A DNA stretch of 64,000 bases. Origin: Legionella yabuuchiae. Its GTDB lineage: Bacteria > Pseudomonadota > Gammaproteobacteria > Legionellales > Legionellaceae. Under the pieces are notes generated by a model. It was not told where the DNA came from. It searched no databases and saw only the letters and a program-made list of their open reading frames with translations. Location of the stretch: NCBI RefSeq assembly GCF_900640115.1, contig NZ_CAAAIW010000002.1, forward strand, positions 62,001 through 126,000, written 5' to 3'. Positions 58,606-64,000 of the stretch are shown here, piece after piece. Within the stretch, counting starts at the first letter, position 1, and every line of letters begins with the position of its first letter. The position numbers were made by a program, and so were the translations under genes.

Positions 58606-59418
58606 TTATGCGGGTTGTGGGCTTGGGTTGGTTTCTTGGGGCAGATCGTCATTTTTCTTTGCGCGACCCATGCAAAAAAATCCAAGGCCAGCAGCTGCAA
58701 TGCCCGCACCAGCTCCGGCCATGATAACTCCGGGAACACTGGCTGTACCCGCACTGGCTGTAATGATTGCTCCTCCGGCAAGAGAAATAAGCGTTCCTAC
58801 TACCATCATGCCAATGCCAAGCGCTTTCCATAACATGGCTGCATTTTGATTTAAAAAAACATGGATAGTGTCTAACAATCCTGAATGCTCAAACGTTTCA
58901 TTTGTGCCTGAGGGAATGATCGGCGAAGGTATCGTTTCTTGTTCTAAAACTTGAGCGTTTGTATCGAAATCTGCTATTTCTGTACCTGAGTCAGATAGTG
59001 GTCTGGCTCTAGAGAGTTCTTCATCCAAGCTCTCGGTACCATGACTGGATTCTGCTAAACCTATTGTTGGTATGTGTGTTAATGCTTGTGGAATACCTAG
59101 AGCTGAAAAGTAAAATGGATAGGTTGGAATCCTTGTTAATGAGAGAGAGGGGGGTTGAATTAGTCCCACTGTTCCAGCAGTCATTGGCCAGGGCTGAGCA
59201 AAACGAGGTCCAAAAGTACCTGGTACACGCCAATGCATCCCGTAGTATCCAAATGGACCAACAAATAAACTGGTGGTCGTTATGGGGGTATGGTGATGCT
59301 GCCTATAGAGTAAAGTCACAGATCGGTTTGACTGAGAGTCATCATTGTGAACAATGGGAAAGTGAATCGTTGGCGAAACTCTTCTTAGTAAACGGTACAA
59401 AAAACACTCTTTATACAT
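58606..59418 (-). CDS. Hypothetical protein with C-terminal transmembrane hairpin
   Basis: 270 residues without a recognised family. The N-terminal half is Pro-, Tyr- and Thr-rich (LFVGPFGYYGMHWRVPGTFG); residues 120-180 are acidic and Ser-rich. Two hydrophobic segments at about 197-221 and 229-251 (Gly/Ala-rich) form a hairpin, ending in AKKNDDLPQETNPSPQPA. Legionella effectors often combine such hairpins with unknown N-terminal parts, so a secreted host-membrane protein is possible but speculative. The start ATG 59418 has no clear Shine-Dalgarno sequence. It is divergent from another unknown gene. Confidence 0.65.
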   Translation of the reverse strand: MYKECFLYRLLRRVSPTIHFPIVHNDDSQSNRSVTLLYRQHHHTPITTTSLFVGPFGYYGMHWRVPGTFGPRFAQPWPMTAGTVGLIQPPSLSLTRIPTYPFYFSALGIPQALTHIPTIGLAESSHGTESLDEELSRARPLSDSGTEIADFDTNAQVLEQETIPSPIIPSGTNETFEHSGLLDTIHVFLNQNAAMLWKALGIGMMVVGTLISLAGGAIITASAGTASVPGVIMAGAGAGIAAAGLGFFCMGRAKKNDDLPQETNPSPQPA

Positions 59419-59581
59419 TAAAAATTAATCAATTGTATATAATAATGGACAAATATTGAACCCTTTGAGTGAAATTAATATCTTGAAACGTTACGGGGTT
59501 TTAATTTTATTCATGCCGTGGTAAAAGGTGCTTTTACAGTTTCTTGTATGATTTTTAATTGATCATCGATCCAGGATATAT

Positions 59582-59980
59582 ATGAAAAACCCATTTGCAT
59601 TTTTTAATCCAACTTCGTTTCGTTCCCAAGCTCAGCTGCTTAATATAGTTGCAATGATCTTAACCGCTCATGATTATTTCACAAAGCCCGAAGCCAGTGG
59701 GGCTGAGGCAAGTTTTGCAATGTCTGTTTCTACTCTGGCAGTAGCGGCATTAGGCGACCCTGAAAACGGACCTGTCCGTGATTTTTTAAGTTTATTAGCT
59801 AGTTCTGCAGGATTTGGTCGTTCTGTTCAGGCGCTTATTAGTTCTTCTGCATCACCTGCTGCTAATGTAGTACATTTGTTGACAAATCTATATACCGTTG
59901 GCACACATATTGGTACGTTTAGACCTAAGTCAGAAGAAAATACTGGCAGCGAATCTCGTTCTCCATCTGCTAGATCATAA
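59582..59980 (+). CDS. Hypothetical small protein
   Basis: 132 residues, mildly hydrophobic and Ala/Ser-rich, start ATG 59582 with AGGATATAT upstream. It begins MKNPFAFFNPTSFRSQAQLL and ends in an acidic and Ser-rich tail KSEENTGSESRSPSARS. There is no signal peptide cleavage site or clear membrane segment and no recognised family. It converges with yjbQ, which starts further along on the other strand; only 2 bp separate the stops. The tail resembles an E-block of Dot/Icm substrates, which is suggestive only. Confidence 0.6.
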   Translation: MKNPFAFFNPTSFRSQAQLLNIVAMILTAHDYFTKPEASGAEASFAMSVSTLAVAALGDPENGPVRDFLSLLASSAGFGRSVQALISSSASPAANVVHLLTNLYTVGTHIGTFRPKSEENTGSESRSPSARS

Positions 59981-59982
59981 TC

Positions 59983-60423
59983 TTAACGGCCTTGTACAGT
60001 CAGTACAAGCGAGCGTGCGGGAGCATGATTGCGATGTTCGCAAAGATAGATGCCTTGCCATTGCCCCAACCATAAGGAGTTATTGTTTAGCGGGATAGTC
60101 AGGCTTGAGCCAAGCATCGCGTTCTTGATATGGGCAGGCATGTCATCTTCGCCTTCCACGGTATGGGTATAGAGTGGTAAACCATCTGGTGCAATTCGGT
60201 TGAAAAATTGTTCTAAATCCTCCCTGACTTCCCGGCAAGTATTTTCACTGATGGTTAACGATGCGGAGGTATGTTGTAAAAAAATGTTCAGTAATCCGAC
60301 TTGCACATCAGGCATATTTGCCAATGCTGAACGAATATCATCGGTGATCAAATGAAAGCCTCTGCCCTTTTTGGGGAGTGAAAGCGTGGTTTGCCAAAAC
60401 CCAGTTTCTTCAGATTGTTTCAC
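59983..60423 (-). CDS. YjbQ/UPF0047 family protein
   Basis: 146-residue protein of the UPF0047 family. The signature LLNIFLQHTSASLTISENTC, GEDDMPAHIKNAMLGSSLTI and GIYLCEHRNHAPARSLVLTVQG is complete. The E. coli YjbQ protein has thiamine phosphate synthase activity in vitro, and the physiological role is open. It overlaps bolA by 14 bp and probably shares its transcript. Confidence 0.88.
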   Translation of the reverse strand: MKQSEETGFWQTTLSLPKKGRGFHLITDDIRSALANMPDVQVGLLNIFLQHTSASLTISENTCREVREDLEQFFNRIAPDGLPLYTHTVEGEDDMPAHIKNAMLGSSLTIPLNNNSLWLGQWQGIYLCEHRNHAPARSLVLTVQGR

Positions 60424-60733
60424 GACGGCTTCCTCCGCGACAAGCAGGAGAGGGGTTCACTTCTTCGCCTCGTGCATTCCATTCCTCTGGCGTATATAAA
60501 TGAAGGCTTAATGCATGCAACCCTTTATCAAACTCATCTTTAAGTAAGGTATTGATGAGCCGATGGCGATTCACTCGCGTTGTATTTTCAAACAAGGAAG
60601 AAACAACGGTTACTTTAAAGTGTGTTTCTGCTCCTTGGGGAACACGATGCTGATGGGATTCATCTTCAATGATGAATGCATCGGCTTTAAGCGCTTCGGA
60701 CAATGTGGTTTGAATTCTTAGCTTTCTGTTCAT
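60410..60733 (-). CDS. BolA family protein
   Basis: 107 residues with the BolA KH-like fold: FKVTVVSSLFENTTRVNRHR (about residues 39-58), followed by HALSLHLYTPEEW. BolA proteins bind glutaredoxins with iron-sulfur clusters and influence morphology under stress. The N-terminal 35 residues contain a loop EDESHQHRVPQG with two His, the probable cluster ligand region. A tail SPACRGGSRRETI follows. It overlaps the downstream yjbQ-type gene. Confidence 0.88.
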   Translation of the reverse strand: MNRKLRIQTTLSEALKADAFIIEDESHQHRVPQGAETHFKVTVVSSLFENTTRVNRHRLINTLLKDEFDKGLHALSLHLYTPEEWNARGEEVNPSPACRGGSRRETI

Positions 60734-60823
60734 TGTTGGATAAAGATTTTTTCATAATGATAAAAGTATACGCATTTAGGCGGTATTTGTCATGTTTGTT
60801 GGCCAGTATTAATAGTGTTTTCT

Positions 60824-60893
60824 CTGTACGGTACGATTTTTGAAAAGGTCGTTGCGAGAGCGCAGCGACGTTTTCAAAAATCGTACCGTACAG
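60824..60893. repeat. 70-bp palindrome with 33-bp arms
   Basis: The left arm 60824-60856 (CTGTACGGTACGATTTTTGA...) pairs with the right arm 60861-60893 (ending ...TCGTACCGTACAG) with two mismatches and an AGAG loop. It stays open in matching frames on both strands, encoding SLYGTIFEKVV... on the plus and SLYGTIFENVA... on the minus strand. It lies in the 417-bp gap 60734-61150 before the pilins. It is an RPE/REP-like palindrome in form; other copies were not seen in this window. Confidence 0.8.
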
Positions 60894-61009
60894 TGAGTGC
60901 TTTAATAAAAGCATTGTTAATTATTGGATTATCTAGTAATGCATGGGGTGGCTTGAACAAGTTAGGCCAAGTAGAGAAGTTTTATTTACGAAATCGGTCT
61001 GGCGGATAA
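60893..61009 (+). CDS. Possible small secreted peptide or 5' gene remnant
   Basis: A 38-codon open stretch from GTG 60893 (SALIKALLIIGLSSNAWG), which reads like a signal peptide with a cleavage-site-like AWG, then GGLNKLGQVEKFYLRNRSGG and a stop at 61007-61009. It directly abuts the palindrome, which continues the frame upstream. It may be a real small exported protein or a gene fragment. No ribosome-binding site supports GTG 60893. Confidence 0.28.
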   Translation: MSALIKALLIIGLSSNAWGGLNKLGQVEKFYLRNRSGG

Positions 61010-61102
61010 AGCTTATGTGCACAGGACTCTCGGGGTGGAGGCTGCTGTTTGACGATTGGTTGCGTTTTTTGTTAGCTTGATGGACAATGTAATAATTAAA
61101 GG

Positions 61103-61116
61103 CCGATAACTATCGG
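61103..61116. promoter_or_regulatory. Palindrome ahead of the first pilin gene
   Basis: CCGATA-AC-TATCGG is a perfect 14-bp inverted repeat, 35 bp before the pilin start. It could be an operator. No sigma-54 signature was seen ahead of this first pilin gene, unlike the second. Confidence 0.35.
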
Positions 61117-61150
61117 AAAAACCTACATATATTCTAAATTAGGGGCATGG

Positions 61151-61564
61151 ATGAAGCAAGGAGGCTTTACCATTGTTGAGCTTTTAGTGGTGTTAGGAAT
61201 TGTTGCGATACTGGCTGTTATCGCTATTCCTGTTTATCAAAATTACACTGTGCGAGCTCGCGTGACCGAGGGGCTTGCTTTCGCTACTGCGGCCCAACTA
61301 GCGGTTGCGGATACGGTTGCCACTCATGGGCGCCTACCTTTATCTCAAGCTGAAACCAATTATCTTAGTCCTGCGCCCACAGACAATGTAGAATCTGTCA
61401 CGATAGCTGATGATGGCTCCGGTACAGTCATTATTGATTATACCCCGGCGGCAGGTGATGGAACTATTATTTTTCTCCCTACTTTAGATGCGACTAATAA
61501 TATTTATTGGATTTGTACTGGGGGAACTTTGGAAACACGCTATCGCCCAATCAACTGCCGCTAG
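61151..61564 (+). CDS. Type IV major pilin-like protein (first copy)
   Basis: 137 residues. A short prepilin leader MKQGG is followed by FTIVELLVVLGIVAIL, so cleavage falls after Gly5 and Glu is at mature position 5. This is the PilD-processed class III signal with its hydrophobic N-helix. The C-terminal disulfide region is WICTGGTLETRYRPINCR, with Cys residues 16 apart. It is a tandem copy of the gene at 61881, with the same length and end; the middle regions differ strongly. Role: component of a type IV pilus. Confidence 0.9.
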   Translation: MKQGGFTIVELLVVLGIVAILAVIAIPVYQNYTVRARVTEGLAFATAAQLAVADTVATHGRLPLSQAETNYLSPAPTDNVESVTIADDGSGTVIIDYTPAAGDGTIIFLPTLDATNNIYWICTGGTLETRYRPINCR

Positions 61565-61773
61565 TCGTACACATCTAATAGTGTACCCCAAGTGTCATAA
61601 TGTGACCAAATTGAACAGTATTGCCTATGAAAACACTCAAGTTTGGCTAGCGTATTATTTATTAAAACATCAAACGATTTAATGTGATGAAACCATTTGG
61701 AAGCTTTTTATATTGTTTATCTTTTTGAATAATAAATAAAATTTATAACTATACGACGAAGCATTAAAATGAG

Positions 61774-61790
61774 TTGGCCTAATACTTGCA
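61774..61790 (+). promoter_or_regulatory. Sigma-54 promoter match, distal, for second pilin
   Basis: TTGGCCTAATACTTGCA has GG and GC blocks 12 bp apart (first G to first G), as in the -24/-12 consensus TTGGCAC-N5-TTGCA. It lies 90 bp upstream of the pilin start and 35 bp before a second such match. Confidence 0.6.
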
Positions 61791-61825
61791 CTGTAATCAA
61801 GGATGGTGAATTAATAATAACAACA

Positions 61826-61842
61826 TTGGCATAGAACTTGCT
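61826..61842 (+). promoter_or_regulatory. Sigma-54 promoter, proximal, for second pilin
   Basis: TTGGCATAGAACTTGCT matches the sigma-54 -24/-12 pattern with correct 12-bp spacing. Transcription would begin about 61853, giving a leader of around 28 nt to the ATG at 61881. RpoN with PilR control of major pilin genes is known in Pseudomonas, and RpoN control of pilin is reported for Legionella. Confidence 0.8.
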
Positions 61843-61880
61843 TTTATATTACTGAGTTTATAATTTTTGAGGATGAAGTC

Positions 61881-62294
61881 ATGAAACAACAAGGTTTTAC
61901 ATTAATTGAGTTAATGATTGTGGTGGCGATCGTGGGTATTTTGGCTGCTGTTGCAATTCCAGCATATCAAGATTACACAATCCGTGCTCGTGTAACAGAA
62001 GGACTGAATTTGGCTTCAGCAGCAAAATTGGCCGTTTCTGAAACCGCTATCTCCAACAACGCATTACCCGCGACCCAAGCTGCAACAGGTTATGTGAGTC
62101 CCGCAGCTACTGCAAACGTGACTTCTATTGGCATTGCTGGCGATGGAACAGCAGCCATTACGGTAACGTATACTGCTGCTGCTGGAAACGGAACTATCGT
62201 GTTAACCCCAACGTTACAAGCCAACGGTGAAGTGACCTGGGTTTGTACTGGTGGTACCTTAAACGATAGATTTCGCCCAGCTAACTGCAGATAA
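61881..62294 (+). CDS. Type IV major pilin, PilE/PilA-like (second copy)
   Basis: 137 residues with leader MKQQG and mature N-terminus [20 protein letters not shown] (Glu5 present), then [18 protein letters not shown]. The C-terminal disulfide loop is [24 protein letters not shown] precedes the start. It is driven by two sigma-54 promoter matches and followed by an intrinsic terminator, so it forms its own transcription unit. It is probably the principal pilin, with the copy at 61151 a variant or minor pilin. Confidence 0.94.
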   Translation: MKQQGFTLIELMIVVAIVGILAAVAIPAYQDYTIRARVTEGLNLASAAKLAVSETAISNNALPATQAATGYVSPAATANVTSIGIAGDGTAAITVTYTAAAGNGTIVLTPTLQANGEVTWVCTGGTLNDRFRPANCR

Positions 62295-62313
62295 TCGATA
62301 ACGCAATACACTG

Positions 62314-62335
62314 AAAGCCGCCTTCGGGCGGTTTT
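62314..62335 (+). terminator. Intrinsic terminator after the second pilin
   Basis: AAAGCCGCC (62314-62322), UUCG loop, GGCGG and TTTTT (62327-62336) form a very stable hairpin with a T run. It lies between pilin and the convergent pfp gene, and may serve both. Confidence 0.88.
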
Positions 62336-62338
62336 TAA

Positions 62339-63574
62339 TTACAGTTTTTTTTCAACCAGCTTATTTTTTAGTCGGATATAATCTGGAAGGCCGCTGACAT
62401 AAGGAGGGTAAGCTTCTCCTTGGATCAAGGGCAGTAAATACTCTCGACAACGCTCGGTAATGCCAAAGCCGTCTTCTCGGATGTATTCAGCAGGCATTGC
62501 TTTTTCCACGTTAGCCACATCGTTAAGCGGCACTTGACCAATGGACCAAAGGTAGGGCCAATGTTGTTCTCTGACAATAATGGGCATGATGGCATTTTGG
62601 CCCTCAAGCGCTAATTTAACGGCTGCTTTTCCTAACGCATACGCTTGTTCAACATCGACTCTTGACGCGATATGACGTGCAGAACGCTGGAGGTAGTCGG
62701 CGACAGCCCAATGGTATTTAAGGTTAAGTTTACTTTGAATCAGATCAGCAATTACCGGGGCTACTCCACCTAATTGCGCATGACCGAAGGCGTCACGAAG
62801 TGCCGCTTCGCTTAAAAACTTCCCATTTTTATCGCGAATTCCTTCGGAGGCGACAATTACACAATAACCGAATTGTTGAACGGATTGATCGACGGCTTTA
62901 ATAAAGCGCTCTTCTTCAAAAGGTACTTCGGGAAATAAAATGATGTGAGGCGGTTCGTTATCATTTTTGCCCGCAAGTCCGCTAGCGGCTGCTATCCATC
63001 CGGCATGTCGGCCCATAACTTCCAAAATAAATACCTTCGTAGATGTAGCGGCCATAGAGGCAACATCCATTCCAGCTTCCAGAGTAGAGATGGCTATGTA
63101 TTTCGCAACCGAACCAAAACCAGGGCAGTTATCGGTAAAGGGCAAATCGTTGTCGACGGTTTTTGGAATGCCGATGCACGTCACTGGGAAGTTTGCTTCC
63201 TGACTCATTTGCGCTACTTTGTTGGCTGTATCCTGAGAATCGCCACCGCCGTTGTAAAAAAAATAACCAATATTATGCGCTTTAAATACTTCAAGCAAAC
63301 GTTCAAATTCCTCATTTTTATTTTTAAGTTTGTAACGACAGGAGCCAAAAGCACCAGATGGGGTATGCATTAGCTTGGCAATGTCGTCATCACTTTCAAG
63401 TGAGGTATCAATTAAATCCTCATTTAAAGCGCCAATAATCCCATCTTTAGCAGCAAATACTTTGCTGATTTGTTCCGGGTGAAGACGAGCGGTTTGAATG
63501 ACCCCACAAGCTGAAGCGTTGATGACAGCAGTGACACCACCGGATTGCGCATAAATTGCATTTTTAACGGACAT
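62339..63574 (-). CDS. pfp: Pyrophosphate-dependent 6-phosphofructokinase
   Basis: Phosphorylates fructose 6-phosphate using PPi in place of ATP, so it is reversible. The 411 residues carry the PFK nucleotide-binding glycines (YAQSGGVTAVINAS), FYNGGGDSQDTANK with the discriminating Asp, and PKTVDNDLPFTD, whose Lys (PKTxDND) rather than Gly marks the PPi-type family. MGRHAGWIAAASG is the substrate-binding block. It converges with the pilin, and the kinase gene lies upstream. Confidence 0.9.
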   Translation of the reverse strand: MSVKNAIYAQSGGVTAVINASACGVIQTARLHPEQISKVFAAKDGIIGALNEDLIDTSLESDDDIAKLMHTPSGAFGSCRYKLKNKNEEFERLLEVFKAHNIGYFFYNGGGDSQDTANKVAQMSQEANFPVTCIGIPKTVDNDLPFTDNCPGFGSVAKYIAISTLEAGMDVASMAATSTKVFILEVMGRHAGWIAAASGLAGKNDNEPPHIILFPEVPFEEERFIKAVDQSVQQFGYCVIVASEGIRDKNGKFLSEAALRDAFGHAQLGGVAPVIADLIQSKLNLKYHWAVADYLQRSARHIASRVDVEQAYALGKAAVKLALEGQNAIMPIIVREQHWPYLWSIGQVPLNDVANVEKAMPAEYIREDGFGITERCREYLLPLIQGEAYPPYVSGLPDYIRLKNKLVEKKL

Positions 63575-63612
63575 GATCGTTCCCTATTTGTTTTATAAAA
63601 CGTAAGATTACC

Positions 63613-63665
63613 TAGGCAGCGGCCCTAAAGATTCGCTCCTTGCGATACTTTAGGGCCGCTGCCTA
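63613..63665. repeat. 18-bp-stem palindrome between pfp and the kinase gene
   Basis: TAGGCAGCGGCCCTAAAG (63613-63630) and CTTTAGGGCCGCTGCCTA (63648-63665) pair perfectly around ATTCGC...GCGATA. No T run follows in either direction, so it is more like a REP element than a terminator. It lies in the 146-bp gap downstream of the kinase stop. Confidence 0.7.
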
Positions 63666-63720
63666 AACTAAAGCCTAGATCTTGCTGTCCACAAAACTAG
63701 CTGGAGGTAATCAGGTACAC

Positions 63721-64000
63721 TCAAATGGCCTCTGAGGCTCGATAAAAATTATTATACTCATCAAGAACGGCATCAATGGCTTGTATAAGCTGCCTAAAGG
63801 TTTGTTCAAAAACGCGACTTGGTTTTGTTTCTTTTGCAAACAATTCAAGTTGTGCCGAGAGTCGCTGCAAATGAGGGACGCCACAGAAACAACAGGCACC
63901 ATGAAGTTTATGCGCTGCTCGCTCTAGTCCTAGCAGATTATTTTCAGCTTTAAGCCGTATAAATTCCATGCGTTCTTGTTCAAGATCTTTTACGAATCTC
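63721..64000 (-). CDS. letS: LetS/BarA-like hybrid sensor kinase, C-terminal Hpt domain (partial)
   Basis: The gene runs off the right edge; only the last 92 codons are seen. They form a histidine phosphotransfer domain: LERAAHKLHGACCFCGVPHL carries the phosphoryl-accepting His in AHKLHG, followed by QRLSAQLELFAKE, and the tail FRQLIQAIDAVLDEYNNFYR. It is most likely the C-terminus of the LetS/BarA/GacS kinase, which controls LetA and transmission traits. The pfp and pilin neighbours fit the Legionella letS locus. The identity as LetS is inference, as the kinase core is outside. Confidence 0.7.
   Translation of the reverse strand, partial: RFVKDLEQERMEFIRLKAENNLLGLERAAHKLHGACCFCGVPHLQRLSAQLELFAKETKPSRVFEQTFRQLIQAIDAVLDEYNNFYRASEAI

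Noticed and set aside
60687..60914. Minus-strand frame through the palindrome at 60824-60893
   Set aside because: It is open only because the palindrome mirrors the plus strand; most of it lies outside any protein-like sequence. Kept only as an observation about the palindrome.

Overview
The window looks like a chromosomal segment of a Legionella species or close relative. The main reasons are a clear homologue of the Legionella core Dot/Icm effector AnkH/LegA3 beside asd, a LetS-like Hpt domain beside a PPi-type phosphofructokinase and tandem type IV pilins, carA and carB separated by metK-ahcY after grpE-dnaK-dnaJ, and moderately AT-rich DNA with short palindromic repeats. No phage, insertion sequence, CRISPR array or rRNA was seen. 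Most of the window is conserved core genome.

Layout: 1-9745 is the envelope cluster (gpmI 5' end, uppS-cdsA-rseP-bamA-skp-fabZ-lpxA-crcB-DUF190-serS), without lpxD in its frequent place between skp and fabZ. 9882-15112 holds maf, a ZIP and a CDF metal transporter, a DnaA-box cluster and recG. 15210-23868 holds an AI-2E-type permease, argS, a SPOR protein, a P1B-ATPase with several altered catalytic motifs, folB, hemE and a YheT-type hydrolase. 23928-26360 is an accessory island of two divergent genes (an unknown protein and a 2H-phosphoesterase-like protein) that are candidate effectors. 26580-31968 holds class II DAHP synthase and the grpE-dnaK-dnaJ heat-shock set with recognisable sigma-32 promoters. 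32204-39643 is carA-metK-ahcY-carB-greA.

40417-47269 carries smr, prmB, aroC, asd, a small charged protein, ankH and a Bcr/CflA-like transporter. 47543-52842 has rne divergent from rluC, a HAD phosphatase, pgsA and the tRNA set Gly-Cys-Leu with a strong terminator between the first two. 53150-57051 is fdxA-yoaA-tsaB-ycaR-kdsB. 57072-60733 has an amino-acid permease, two hypothetical divergent genes, yjbQ and bolA. 60824-62294 has a 70-bp palindrome and two pilin genes, the second behind two sigma-54 promoter matches. 62339-64000 has pfp and the C-terminal Hpt domain of a LetS/BarA-like kinase.

Functional themes are cell-envelope biogenesis (undecaprenyl phosphate, CDP-DAG, lipid A, KDO, outer-membrane protein assembly), proteostasis, pyrimidine and methyl-cycle metabolism, metal handling, and host-interaction or surface functions (AnkH, candidate effectors, pilins, LetS). 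All calls come from reading the sequence; no database search was run.
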